Source: CAYNLK01 sp964398055 (GTDB lineage: Bacteria > Chloroflexota > Anaerolineae > 4572-78 > J111). From it: DNA of 57,699 bases. Shown one piece after another: positions 1 to 8,159 of the stretch (the first letter of the stretch is position 1; the number at the start of each line of letters is the position of its first letter). The notes beneath the pieces were generated by a model. That model was not told the origin of the DNA and searched no databases. It was given only the letters and a program-made list of their open reading frames with translations. Where the stretch lies: NCBI GenBank assembly GCA_964398055.1, contig CAYNLK010000039.1:1-57699 (forward strand), read 5' to 3'. The position numbers were made by a program, and so were the translations under genes.

Positions 1-28
1 TCGAATTAAACTTAAACGGCTTTACCCT

Positions 29-259
29 TCAGTTTAACATTGACAGACTACTAGTTTGTATTTGAGCGCCATCGATAGCAATATTCACATCCGAAACAGT
101 ATATCCTCGTTCGATGAGAAAAAAGGCGACTCGGAGACTGACTTCAGTTTCGGGCATCCTATCAAAGGTAACATATTGATTACTCAGTGTAACATCAGCG
201 GCCCAACGCTCTTTTTCGACGGAAGCATCGGTCAGATTACTATGCCGGCTTTTTCTACT
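29..259 (-). pseudogene. Possible 5'-truncated coding remnant
   Basis: The minus strand is open for 76 codons and reads like real protein, with a mixed hydrophobic/charged stretch ending in Met-Leu-Asn-stop. It has no good start codon at its upstream end. The only internal ATG (157) would give 42 residues and lacks a Shine-Dalgarno. It may be the C-terminal remnant of a gene disrupted by the repeats to its right. I do not recognise the family. The plus strand is open over the same bases (56-334), but its product looks less protein-like. Confidence 0.3.
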
Positions 260-338
260 CTATCATTATGGCGGGCAGGGCAGGGCTGGCCAATCTTTCT
301 CCAGTTTACCCCAAAAACGGTATCTTTTCAATAGCCTT

Positions 339-458
339 ATGCCTCGATCAGAAGCAGTAGCCAGGTCGCCATATCAAACGGGTAACGGCCCGCTACACCT
401 CCGGCAAGAGTTCAGGCAGGTCGTGAACAATACTGAGTTCGTCAGGAACGGCAGCTAA
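339..458 (+). other. Short ORF or remnant ahead of a terminator
   Basis: ATG-initiated 39-codon frame rich in Arg and Gln, without a visible Shine-Dalgarno. It lies 37 bp before the strong plus-strand terminator at 495-523, so a plus-strand transcript probably ends here. Either this is the remains of a gene, or the transcript is a small RNA and the frame is accidental. No family is recognised. Confidence 0.2.
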
Positions 459-494
459 GCCGGCGGCTAACCCGCCCGGTCATCAAAGTAAACA

Positions 495-523
495 GGTCTC
501 CTCGGCTGAGGAGACCCGTTTTT
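495..523 (+). terminator. Rho-independent terminator
   Basis: A perfect 9-bp stem (GGTCTCCTC / GAGGAGACC) with a GGCT loop is followed by CGTTTTT. The T-run is on the plus strand, so it ends a plus-strand transcript. No confident plus-strand gene lies upstream within the window. Confidence 0.8.
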
Positions 524-532
524 ACTATTTCA

Positions 533-834
533 GAGAGCATTCGGTAATTAGGATCGTGGATTAAATAACTTCCCCAATTGCTCCCCGTGGATTGCCAAAT
601 CCGCCGGTTTATAGCCTGGATTTGGCAATCCAGGCGAGCTAAATAGGTAAGTTATTTAATTCTCATTCCTTAGCAAATTTTGCCCAAAAGTACGAGGCTA
701 AAGCCGTCGTGCTGAGAGAACGAAGCCCGATTGGGCTAAATTTGGCTAATTTAGGGCGTTTTAACGTCCTTCGCTCTTTGAACCCGATGCTTTAGCGTCG
801 GGTTACCAGCAGTTTTGAATTACCGAATACTCTC
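533..834. repeat. 302-bp inverted-repeat (MITE-like) element
   Basis: The 17-bp ends at 533-549 and 818-834 are inverted copies with one mismatch. Nested inside are a second inverted pair (TTAAATAACTT / AAGTTATTTAA near 561 and 648), a hairpin at about 588-632 (GGATTGCCAAATCC type) and a hairpin at 781-804 (AACCCGA / TCGGGTT). No ORF in it looks like a transposase, so it would be non-autonomous. Confidence 0.55.
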
Positions 835-840
835 ATTTCA

Positions 841-930
841 AGATACCAGGACATCTTTGGCAAGATATCAGGATATTTTTTAAAAATATCAAGACATTTT
901 TAAAAAATATCAGGATATTTTGAAAATATC
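841..930. repeat. About 21-bp imperfect tandem repeat
   Basis: Four to five AT-rich units carry the core ATATCAGGATATTTT. The core ATAYC begins at 843, 865, 886, 907 and 926. Each unit is partly self-complementary. There are no distinct spacers, so this is a tandem repeat and not CRISPR. Confidence 0.7.
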
Positions 931-970
931 ACTTTTTGGACATTGTCAACAAATTATCTGCTCAAAAAAT

Positions 971-1073
971 ATGGGACACGGATTCGACGGATCGAACGGA
1001 TAAAACCAGATAATAATCTGTGAAATCCGTGTTACATCTGCACTACGTGCCGGCGCAAGTGTCTGTGTCCCAT
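971..1073. repeat. 103-bp inverted-repeat element
   Basis: The 12-bp ends ATGGGACACGGA (971-982) and TCTGTGTCCCAT (1062-1073) are inverted with one mismatch. A second inner pair is built on ACACGGATT / AATCCGTGT. It lies about 105 bp beyond the stop codon of the TIR-FGE gene. The remaining bases to 1178 hold nothing recognisable. Confidence 0.5.
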
Positions 1074-1178
1074 TTCAGAATAGAAGTTGTTCAAACACAT
1101 AATTCGATACTATGCCACTTTTTTTCTATTTGTTACCTCCATACGCAAATTACAGCCATCATTCAGTTGGTCAACTCT

Positions 1179-2654
1179 TTAATTGGGGGAGACGAGCCGA
1201 AACCCGACGTTGAAGTACGAGCCGTGAGGAACGGAGTCATACCGAGAAGCGCAGCGGGCAACGTACCGATATTCCAGCCACGAACCACCCCGCAGCACCC
1301 GGACGTCATCAGCTGCAAGATAATGGGGGGTCCACTCGTCTTCCTCAACATCATACGGATATGTTTTTTTCCATTTCGTGGCGGTCCACTCCCAGACATT
1401 GCCGGCCATATCCAGCACACCATATGGGCTGGCCCCGTCAGGATAGGCTCCTACCGGGGTGGTAAACTCTGGGCCACCTTCTGCTGTTTTAGCCAGGCTC
1501 TCATCCCACTGATTACCCCAAGGATAGATCCGGCCATCGGTCCCTCGAGCCGCCTTCTCCCATTCTGCCTCAGTGGGCAACCGGTATATCCGGCCGGTGA
1601 CTTTGGAGAGCCATTCACAATAGGCTACCGCATCGTGCCAATCTACCTCCACCACCGGATGGTCCAGCTTGTCTGACGGAGGTTGGTTATTTTCCCAATA
1701 GGATGGTGGTTCATGTCCGGTGGCCTGCACAAAGGCCGCATATTGGGCATTGGTGACTTCAGTTTTGGCTATGTAGAAATCGGGTAAATATAACGTGTGT
1801 TGCGGCTGCTCGTCAACGCCAGCGTCTTTATCTGCGCCAGGATCGCTACCCATCAAGAACTCGCCAGCAGGGATCAGCACCATCTCTGGTTCGACAACGG
1901 GCTTAGGAACCAAAGTTGGTGTACTTGTAAAGGGCAGAGGAGTGTTTATCGGCGGTTCGGGCATACTTGTTGGGCTTGGCGCAAAAGTCGGGGTATCGAG
2001 TGCTACCTCTAAAGGAAGCCCGGCGCCAGGCTGGGCTTGCTGTTCAGAATCATTTTCTCTACCACCCCCCATCTGCTCGACCAAAAAGGTAAGCACACCA
2101 AGAATCAGGGGTAACATCACGACCCCGCTAGCTATTAATAGTCCTATTAGCAAACGGCGTTGGACAGGTTGAAAGCGCGCCGAGGCAGGCTTGGCGACGC
2201 CCAACCCCTTATCCAATTCTTTGATCAAGCGGTCCACATCTTGGTGGAAACGATCGCTAATCTCAAGCGCGTTACGCCGGGCTAGCTTTTGCAGCACATC
2301 GGGCAAATCCTCTGGCCGAGGCATACTCGCCCCTCGGATCAGGGCTGGAATCACCCGAATATTTCGATCCAGAGCGGTTTTGATTTCCAGGCGGACAAAG
2401 TCTTCTGGATTATCCAGCCGCCGCCGGCCCTGGGCATCGGTGGTGGTCAGCCATTGTTGGCCAATCAAGGCAATTAACACATCACACGAGCCAACCGCTT
2501 CTTCGATGACCTCGACAAAATCCATACCTATTGGGATGGCATCGATATCCATAAAGACGTTGTCAGCGCCAAAGTGTTGGCTGAGCCGGTCGTATAATCG
2601 ACCGGCATAACCAGCGCTATCTTCACGCCGGTAGCTGATAAATATCCGTGACAC
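1179..2654 (-). CDS. TIR domain - TM - FGE-sulfatase domain protein
   Basis: 491 residues. A TIR domain (about 1-135) opens with RIFISYRRED and keeps the glutamate (E90 in FVRLEIKTAL) that is catalytic in TIR NADases. One membrane helix (about 168-192) follows, then a Pro/Thr-rich linker (200-255) and an FGE-sulfatase/SUMF1-type domain (256-491) with PEMVLIPAGEFLMG, RLPTEAEWEKAARG and VLRGGSW hallmarks. The TIR would be cytoplasmic and the FGE domain extracytoplasmic. FGE domains of this kind often bind ligands instead of making formylglycine. The GTG start at 2654 is chosen because AGGGGGG lies 6 nt upstream; an in-frame GTG at 2681 lacks this. An NAD-consuming stress or defence sensor is an inference. 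Confidence 0.88.
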   Translation of the reverse strand: MSRIFISYRREDSAGYAGRLYDRLSQHFGADNVFMDIDAIPIGMDFVEVIEEAVGSCDVLIALIGQQWLTTTDAQGRRRLDNPEDFVRLEIKTALDRNIRVIPALIRGASMPRPEDLPDVLQKLARRNALEISDRFHQDVDRLIKELDKGLGVAKPASARFQPVQRRLLIGLLIASGVVMLPLILGVLTFLVEQMGGGRENDSEQQAQPGAGLPLEVALDTPTFAPSPTSMPEPPINTPLPFTSTPTLVPKPVVEPEMVLIPAGEFLMGSDPGADKDAGVDEQPQHTLYLPDFYIAKTEVTNAQYAAFVQATGHEPPSYWENNQPPSDKLDHPVVEVDWHDAVAYCEWLSKVTGRIYRLPTEAEWEKAARGTDGRIYPWGNQWDESLAKTAEGGPEFTTPVGAYPDGASPYGVLDMAGNVWEWTATKWKKTYPYDVEEDEWTPHYLAADDVRVLRGGSWLEYRYVARCASRYDSVPHGSYFNVGFRLVSPN

Positions 2655-2713
2655 GACGAACCCCCCTGTGAATATCGCCACGTCTTTCTTGAACAGATTC
2701 TGGAAGTAATTCT

Positions 2714-2719
2714 ATTATA
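2714..2719 (-). promoter_or_regulatory. Extended -10 promoter for the TIR-FGE gene
   Basis: Minus-strand TGGTATAAT is an extended -10 element about 60 bp upstream of the GTG start. No convincing -35 box is visible, which is usual for extended -10 promoters. Confidence 0.5.
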
Positions 2720-2738
2720 CCACTAAAGCGGGGTTTTG

Positions 2739-2757
2739 GGGGGCTGTCCATGCCCCC
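2739..2757 (-). terminator. GC hairpin directly after the M29 gene
   Basis: GGGGGC / GCCCCC stem with a 7-nt loop directly after the stop codon, followed on the minus strand by CAAAACCCC and not by a T-run. It is a weak intrinsic terminator candidate, or an mRNA 3'-end stabiliser. Confidence 0.35.
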
Positions 2758-3864
2758 TCAAATCAGAAATTTGCCATTTTGATAAAACAGCTCGCCATCG
2801 GCCAGAATTTCGCCGCCGGCGCGCATGTCGCAGATCATATCCCAATGCACCGCAGATTGATTGATGCTGCCGCTTTCGGGATAGCCCTGGCCCACGGCCA
2901 TGTGGACCGTGCCGCCGATCTTTTCGTCGAACAGGATCGAGCCGGTGAACTGCCGGATATCGTAGTTGGCGCCGATGGCAAACTCGCCCAGGCGGCGCGC
3001 CCCGGGGTCGGCGTCGAGGGTGCTCAGTAAATGGGCTTCGTTCTTCTGGGCCGTGGCTTTGGTGACCAGGCCGTCCTCAAAGGTCAACTCGATGCCGACG
3101 ACCTCGTTGCCGGCGTGATAGGCCGGATAGGTGAATTTGACCCAGCCGTTGACGCTGTCCTCCACCGGCCCGGTAAAGATCTCGCCGTCGGGAAAGTTGG
3201 CGTCGCCGCAGGCGTTCAAAAAGGCCCGCCCGGCAATCGACAGCTCCAGGTCGATGTTTTGGCCGCGCACCTGCAGCCGCTGCTTGCCGCTCAAGTAGTC
3301 GATCAGCCGCTGCTGCTCTTGTTCCACCTGGCGCCAGGCCGCCACGGGATCCGGCAGGTGGAGCTTGCAGGCCGAGTAAACAAAATCCTCGTATTGGCTC
3401 AGGGACATGCCGGCCGCCTGGGCGTAGCCCTGGGTGGGAAATTGGGTGGTGCAGCGGCGCAAGGTGCCGTTGCCCTCTCGCTCCATCTGGACTTTCATGA
3501 GAGCGGCTTTGCTCCGGCCCCAGGCTTGCTGCAATTCCGGCGGATAGTTGGACAGGGCGCGAGGGTTTTCGTCCGCTTCGATGCGGATGACCACGTCGCA
3601 AGTATCGTACATCAGTTTTAGCATCGGATTGACTGTAGCCAGCAGGTCGGGGTCAGCCGTAGCCTCCAGGGCCAGGCTGTCCTCTTCGCGCAGGTGAACG
3701 TAGGTAAAAGTTTTGGCCCCGCGGCGCAGGGCGGTTTGGTACAAAGCCTGTGCCAGCGGTTCGGCTGCCGGGCTGGTGCTGCGGATGAGCACTTGCTCAC
3801 CGGGCTGCACTGCGGTGGAGTAGTCGATCAGGACTTGAGCCATTTTTTGAATTCGAGCGTCCAT
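2758..3864 (-). CDS. M29-family aminopeptidase (AmpS/PepS type)
   Basis: 368 residues, the usual length for thermophilic-type M29 metallo-aminopeptidases, which remove N-terminal residues from peptides with a two-metal site. The C-terminal half carries the conserved family segments GEIFTGPVEDSVNG, the KNEAHLL region, DEKIGGTVHMAVG and SAVHWDMI, which hold the Glu, His and Asp metal ligands. The ATG at 3864 has AAAGGAG six bases upstream; the frame is open for 22 more codons, but that extension is not protein-like. It lies downstream of a gap holding the divergent PRC-barrel gene promoter. Ordinary cytoplasmic peptide-catabolism enzyme. Confidence 0.92.
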   Translation of the reverse strand: MDARIQKMAQVLIDYSTAVQPGEQVLIRSTSPAAEPLAQALYQTALRRGAKTFTYVHLREEDSLALEATADPDLLATVNPMLKLMYDTCDVVIRIEADENPRALSNYPPELQQAWGRSKAALMKVQMEREGNGTLRRCTTQFPTQGYAQAAGMSLSQYEDFVYSACKLHLPDPVAAWRQVEQEQQRLIDYLSGKQRLQVRGQNIDLELSIAGRAFLNACGDANFPDGEIFTGPVEDSVNGWVKFTYPAYHAGNEVVGIELTFEDGLVTKATAQKNEAHLLSTLDADPGARRLGEFAIGANYDIRQFTGSILFDEKIGGTVHMAVGQGYPESGSINQSAVHWDMICDMRAGGEILADGELFYQNGKFLI

Positions 3865-3963
3865 GGTTGGCTCCTTTCGTGAGCTGTCATCTTTGCGGAG
3901 CAGTGTAGCACGAATCAGCGGGCCGGGCAATGAAGGACGCAGGCGGCAAAATTCGACAAATTG

Positions 3964-3972
3964 TGGTAAAAT
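3964..3972 (+). promoter_or_regulatory. Extended -10 promoter for the PRC-barrel gene
   Basis: TGGTAAAAT resembles an extended -10 element and lies about 50 bp upstream of the ATG at 4023. The -35 region is unclear. Confidence 0.35.
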
Positions 3973-4022
3973 TAAGGTAGGTGGGTAAATGCTTTGCAGT
4001 AGTTCTCGATGGAGAGATTACG

Positions 4023-4649
4023 ATGAAAAATATTCCTTTTGACGCGGAGGTACACTGCGTTGATGGCCCGGCCGGCCGGTCGAGCGCGGTGATTATTGAT
4101 CCTGTTGAGCAAAGGGTAACTCATATTGTGGTCAGGAATGACCAGTTTTCCCGGGCCAGGAGACGGCTGGTGCCGGTGGAGCGGATCAAGGAAACCGGCC
4201 CGGATTTGATCCGGCTCGATTGTCCCACGAGCGAACTGGCCAAGATGGAACCGTTTATCGCCAAACGTTATGTGCAAAAAGAGGCGCGGGAATACCCAAC
4301 CTCCTTTTATGGCGGGGAAGGTCCAAGTTATTTAAAGGCTTATGTTTTTGCCGCCGAGGTGGTGCCGGTAGAGGTGGAACGAGTGCCGCCGGGTGAACTG
4401 GCGGTTCACCGCAGTGCCGAGGTGCACGCCACCGACGGCCGGATTGGCCGGGTGGACGAGTTCCTGGTCGATCCGGCCAGCCGGCAGATCACCCATTTGG
4501 TGCTGCGCGAGGGTCATTTGTGGGGCCAGCGGGAGTTGACCGTACCCATTTCGGCCATCAAGCGGGTGAGCAGAGACACAGTCTACCTCAACATCGATAA
4601 GCAGACCGTCCAATCGCTGCCGACTATCTCGGTGAAGCGGGAGTTTTAG
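4023..4649 (+). CDS. Tandem PRC-barrel domain protein
   Basis: 208 residues with two PRC-barrel-like units, about 1-75 and about 120-205. Each contains the beta-rich signature of a residue run like GRIGRVDEFLVDPASRQITH followed by a hydrophobic strand. The first unit has the matching VIIDPVEQRVTHIVV. PRC barrels bind RNA or protein partners, as in RimM and photosynthetic reaction centre H subunits. The ATG at 4023 has GGAGAG 6 nt upstream and is preferred over an upstream in-frame start at 3981. No neighbour indicates a specific role. Confidence 0.8.
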   Translation: MKNIPFDAEVHCVDGPAGRSSAVIIDPVEQRVTHIVVRNDQFSRARRRLVPVERIKETGPDLIRLDCPTSELAKMEPFIAKRYVQKEAREYPTSFYGGEGPSYLKAYVFAAEVVPVEVERVPPGELAVHRSAEVHATDGRIGRVDEFLVDPASRQITHLVLREGHLWGQRELTVPISAIKRVSRDTVYLNIDKQTVQSLPTISVKREF

Positions 4650-4758
4650 GGGGTGGTTAGTTAGCTGGCTGGTTGGTTGGATTGTTACTTTCAGGTTAGA
4701 TTTTTGCGGTTTTACGGAGTTAGATAGTACCCCTCTTGAGTGTTGTTGGGAAGAATTC

Positions 4759-4825
4759 ACCGCAAAGAGCACAAAGTTCGCAAAGGTTTCCTAAATTTCT
4801 TGGCGATCTTTACGGCCTTTGCGGT
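4759..4825. repeat. CGCAAAG-type inverted repeat
   Basis: ACCGCAAAG (4759-4767) pairs with CTTTGCGGT (4817-4825), with imperfect CACAAAG / CGCAAAG pairing inside. This is a common type of interspersed palindromic repeat. It lies between the convergent 3' ends of the PRC-barrel and phosphatase-fold genes and could act as a bidirectional 3'-end hairpin. The rest of 4650-4867 shows nothing else. Confidence 0.55.
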
Positions 4826-4867
4826 TAAAAAATGACATCGTAGCCATAACAACACTTAATGGGGAGA

Positions 4868-5791
4868 TTACCGAGTTACGTGGTCGAATAAATAGGTGAG
4901 AATAGCTCCCTTCAGGTCGACTAGGGAGTGGAGCCGGGGGAGCAGGGCTTCGAAGCCGGCGCCGGCCAGGATGGTCAGGGCCGGATTGTGGGTGTGTTTG
5001 TTGGTGGTCCAATCCTCAAAGTTGCCGTGGTCGCTAACCACCAGCAGCAGGGTGTGCTCAAGATCGATATGCTCCAGAATGCCGGCGATAAAATCGTCCA
5101 GCCGGCCCAATAGCTCCAGGGAGCGTTGGCGATCCTGGCGGTGGCCCAGCAGATCAGAATACCAGAATTCAAAAAAGGTGAGGGTATGTTCTCCTGCCAA
5201 CGCGGCCAGTTGCTGCCCGGCCTGGCGGGTGGTAATAGCCGGCAAGAGCAAATCCGGCTCCGGCCAGAACTCATTGCTGAGAAAGGCGGACAATGCTCGG
5301 CCCTGCTGGAGGTCTGCGCTGCTGCGCAACTTGAGATTGGCCCGCAGAGCTGCCTGAGTGTTGGCGCTTAAACGACCTTTACCCCGCCTGACTCGATCCA
5401 GAAAGCGTTGGGGGTAGGCATTGGCATAGGCTACCGGCTGGCCAGCCTGGCGCAGGCTTTTGAAGAGACTGGCCTGGGCCAGCAGTTCCTGCAAGCGCAG
5501 ATCAGGATAGGGACCGTAATGTTGGCCGATGAGAGCCGGGGCGTTCTGGCCGGTCAAAATGGTGGTTTGGCCGGTGGCCGATTGGGGCAGGCCGGCCACC
5601 CCCAACTGGGCGTCCAGCCCCAGCAAAGCCGCCTGAGTAGTCACCGTCCCGGCGACCTCGTGGGTTAAGAAGGGGATGCCCAGGAGTTTTTGCAACGCCG
5701 GCAGCTCCACATGCATAAACGGATTGGCCCCGGGGTCCGCCGCCCCGAGGCCAACGCCGTCTAAAAAGAGCATGAGGACGCGTTTGGTCAT
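4868..5791 (-). CDS. Alkaline-phosphatase-superfamily metalloenzyme
   Basis: 307 residues. The N-terminus VLMLFLDGVGLG carries the metal-binding Asp of the alkaline phosphatase / phosphoglycerate mutase / phosphopentomutase fold. The C-terminus LLVVSDHGNFEDW gives the SDHGN motif, followed by the NKHTHNP metal-binding histidine region. It lacks the cap domain expected of full-length iPGM or DeoB, so the substrate is unknown; a phosphate ester hydrolase or mutase is likely. Its start lies 11 bp after the stop of the upstream O-methyltransferase gene, which indicates one transcript. Confidence 0.8.
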   Translation of the reverse strand: MTKRVLMLFLDGVGLGAADPGANPFMHVELPALQKLLGIPFLTHEVAGTVTTQAALLGLDAQLGVAGLPQSATGQTTILTGQNAPALIGQHYGPYPDLRLQELLAQASLFKSLRQAGQPVAYANAYPQRFLDRVRRGKGRLSANTQAALRANLKLRSSADLQQGRALSAFLSNEFWPEPDLLLPAITTRQAGQQLAALAGEHTLTFFEFWYSDLLGHRQDRQRSLELLGRLDDFIAGILEHIDLEHTLLLVVSDHGNFEDWTTNKHTHNPALTILAGAGFEALLPRLHSLVDLKGAILTYLFDHVTR

Positions 5792-5802
5792 ACCAGCCTG
5801 TC

Positions 5803-6390
5803 TTACTCAGAAATCTTAACCGTAATTTCCAGCCCTCGGCCGACCGGTACGGTGACGCTCTCCAGATTGGGATGATTTTGGACGTAAGTGACGTAATCGG
5901 CCAGTTCGTCTGTGTGGGAAACCACATTGTCGGCCACGACTGTGGCCCCAATCCCCATCTGCTTGTAAACCACGTCGAAATAAGTTTCGTACTGGGCCTT
6001 GGCCCCATCGATGAAAACAAAATCGACCGGCTCGGCGCGTTGCCGGAGCAGGTCGCGAGCATCGCCGACCAGCACTTCGACCCGCTCGGCCAGGCCGGCC
6101 CGGGCCAGATTGGCCTGGGTTTGGGCGGCCCTGGCCGGGTCGAGTTCGCAAGTGATGAGCCGGCCGCCGGTAATTGAGGCGGCGTAAGCCAGCCACAGGG
6201 TCGAGTAACCGATACCGCTGCCGACCTCGACCATATTTTGGGCCTTTTTGGAGATGGCCAAAAGCGAGACGAGCTTGGCCGCTTCCGGGTCCATCGCCCG
6301 CATCCGTTGCTCGGGGGGCAGCTTTTGCTGGCGCTCCTGCTGGTCGCGCCGTTCCAGTTCGGTCAATACCTCAAACAGTTCCGGTTCCAT
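5803..6390 (-). CDS. Class I SAM O-methyltransferase (family 3)
   Basis: 195 residues with the Rossmann SAM-binding motif MVEVGSGIGYSTLWLA (about 55-70), an acidic ribose-binding position (ITCELDP), the post-I motif VLVGDAR and FVFIDGAKAQY, which is characteristic of the caffeoyl-CoA / catechol O-methyltransferase family. The start at 6390 has AAGGAG seven nt upstream; a TTG five codons earlier would overlap that Shine-Dalgarno. It is in an apparent two-gene unit with the phosphatase-fold gene and is separated from nuoN by a strong terminator. Substrate unknown. Confidence 0.88.
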   Translation of the reverse strand: MEPELFEVLTELERRDQQERQQKLPPEQRMRAMDPEAAKLVSLLAISKKAQNMVEVGSGIGYSTLWLAYAASITGGRLITCELDPARAAQTQANLARAGLAERVEVLVGDARDLLRQRAEPVDFVFIDGAKAQYETYFDVVYKQMGIGATVVADNVVSHTDELADYVTYVQNHPNLESVTVPVGRGLEITVKISE

Positions 6391-6411
6391 AAAAATCTCC
6401 TTCAATCAGTA

Positions 6412-6444
6412 ACAAAAGAGGCCGGTGTTTGACCCCCGGCCTCT
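6412..6444 (-). terminator. Rho-independent terminator of the nuo operon
   Basis: Nine-bp stem AGAGGCCGG / CCGGCCTCT (6417-6425 with 6436-6444) is followed on the minus strand by TTTGTT. It lies 24 bp past the nuoN stop and marks the operon end. Confidence 0.8.
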
Positions 6445-6467
6445 GCACTCAGACCAGCCTGGTTGTC

Positions 6468-7955
6468 TCAATAAGCGGCCGCCAAAATCTGGGCCGACTG
6501 ATTGGCAAAGTTGATAAAGGGTTGGCCGTACAGGGCAATCAGCAGGGTCATCCCCAGGGTCACCGTAACCACGGCGTTCATCACCCAACCGGCTTGAATA
6601 GGCGATTCATCCTGGCCCTGGCCAAAGAAGACCAGCCGGGTTACCCCAAAATAGTACCAGACCGAGATCACACTGTTCAGAATGCCGATTGCCGCCAAAA
6701 TATAGAGCTGCTGGTCAATGGCGGCGCCAAAGACAAACAGCTTGCCCATAAAGCCGCCGGTCGGCGGGATGCCGATCAAAGAGAGGAAGAAGATCAGCAG
6801 GGCGATGCTCAAAAAGGGTGAGCGCCGGATGAGACCGGCATATTCGGCAATGTTGGCCGTACCAGTTTTATTTTCCAGGATGATCGCGACGGTGAAGACG
6901 CCCAGGTTCGTAAAGAGATAGGCGAAGATATAGAGCAGAATACCATTGACGCCGTTGGCCCAACCACTGGGCTGAGCCGACCAGGCGGCCAGACCGATGA
7001 GCATGTAACCGGCCTGGGCAATGCTAGAGTAGGCCAGCATCCGTTTCATATTGGTTTGCCACAACGCCACCAGATTACCGAGGGTCATAGTGATGATCGC
7101 CACCAGCGACAAAATGGCCGTCCAATTGACCTCGTAGGCCGGCAGGGCCACCACTAGCACCCGGATCAGTACGGCAAAGCCGGCGGCTTTAGGCCCCACC
7201 GACAGGAAAGCCGTGATCGGCGTGGGCGCGCCTTCATAGGCATCGGGCGACCATTGGTGAAAAGGCACCAGGGCAATCTTAAAGCCAAAGCCGACCAAAA
7301 TCAAAACAATGGCCGCCGTCACAAAGGTCAGACTGATCTCGGACTCGCCCAGCCTTTGGGCGATTGTGGCCAGGTCGACGCTGCCGGTAACGCCATACAG
7401 CAGCGAGAAACCATACAGCATTGCCCCGGATGCCACGGCCCCGTACAGTAGGTATTTGATGGCCGCCTCGGTGGAGCGGTTATCCTGGCGTAAGAAGGCG
7501 GTCAAAATGTAGCTGGTAATGGAGAGGAACTCTAACGACAGATAAATCAGCACCAGGTTGGTGGCGCTGGAGAGCAACATCAGGCTCAGACCGGCCAGCA
7601 AGGTCAAGGCAAAGAACTCGCCGCGAAAGGGGGTGCGAGTTTTGAGGTAGTCAACCGCGCTTAGCCCAACCAGGGCGACGGTGAGAGCGGCAATGATTTT
7701 GAAGAAGATCGCCAACGGATCCACGGCCATCATCGGCACAAAGTTGCCGGCGTCGGTGGCAATGGCGGTGGTGACGCTGGCATACGGCCAGATCAAAAAA
7801 GCGGCCAGCATGGTGACCATAGCCCCGGCAAAGGCCACCCAGGGCAGGATGGTCAGACTGCGGTGGTCGCCATTCCAGATGATATCCAGGGTGAGCACCC
7901 CAAAAGCCACCACCGTAATCACAATTTCAGGCGAAAGTAGTAGTAAATCGTCCAA
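6468..7955 (-). CDS. nuoN: NADH-quinone oxidoreductase subunit N
   Basis: 495 residues, the normal length for the antiporter-like complex I subunit N. About 14 hydrophobic segments are present. Conserved proton-channel features include the SLEFLSITSYIL region (TM5 glutamate) and FGFKIALVPFHQWSPDAYEGAP with its lysine and histidine. It pumps protons at the tip of the membrane arm. The start is TTG at 7955, supported by AGGAGG 6 nt upstream. Last gene of the operon. Confidence 0.95.
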   Translation of the reverse strand: MDDLLLLSPEIVITVVAFGVLTLDIIWNGDHRSLTILPWVAFAGAMVTMLAAFLIWPYASVTTAIATDAGNFVPMMAVDPLAIFFKIIAALTVALVGLSAVDYLKTRTPFRGEFFALTLLAGLSLMLLSSATNLVLIYLSLEFLSITSYILTAFLRQDNRSTEAAIKYLLYGAVASGAMLYGFSLLYGVTGSVDLATIAQRLGESEISLTFVTAAIVLILVGFGFKIALVPFHQWSPDAYEGAPTPITAFLSVGPKAAGFAVLIRVLVVALPAYEVNWTAILSLVAIITMTLGNLVALWQTNMKRMLAYSSIAQAGYMLIGLAAWSAQPSGWANGVNGILLYIFAYLFTNLGVFTVAIILENKTGTANIAEYAGLIRRSPFLSIALLIFFLSLIGIPPTGGFMGKLFVFGAAIDQQLYILAAIGILNSVISVWYYFGVTRLVFFGQGQDESPIQAGWVMNAVVTVTLGMTLLIALYGQPFINFANQSAQILAAAY

Positions 7956-7980
7956 GTTTGACCTCCTACGGTCAGGAGAA

Positions 7981-8157
7981 GTCAGTGATCAGTCAACAGT
8001 GATCAGTGATCAGTGATCAGTCAACAGTGATCAGTCAACAGTGATCAGTGAGTAGGTTAGACAAGTTAAGATCAAAACTGACAACTGATAACTGACAACT
8101 GATAACTGACAACTGATAACTGACAACTGATAACTGATAACTGACAACTGACAACTG
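7981..8157. repeat. 7-bp-period simple repeats between nuoM and nuoN
   Basis: Two adjacent arrays: GATCAGT / CAACAGT units (7981-8051) and ACTGACA / ACTGATA units (8077-8157). The second array runs up to the nuoM stop codon. Such heptad arrays are a known class of interspersed simple repeat in some filamentous bacteria. Here they spread two normally adjacent operon genes by 204 bp. Confidence 0.85.
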
Positions 8158-8159
8158 CT

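Noticed and set aside
841..930. CRISPR-like repeats
   Set aside because: Units are about 21 bp, contiguous and imperfect, with no unique spacers and no cas genes.
1179..1300. Diversity-generating retroelement target in the FGE C-terminus
   Set aside because: The fold is a usual DGR target, but no template repeat or reverse transcriptase is seen in the 1.1 kb downstream, and no adenine-biased variable stretch is evident.
1020..1676. 218-codon plus-strand frame
   Set aside because: Most of it is antisense to the FGE domain of the TIR-FGE gene, whose motifs are unmistakable.
7981..8157. CRISPR-like or origin-type iterons between nuoM and nuoN
   Set aside because: The period is 7 bp with no spacers, no DnaA or Rep gene and no origin neighbours. 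Simple sequence repeat.
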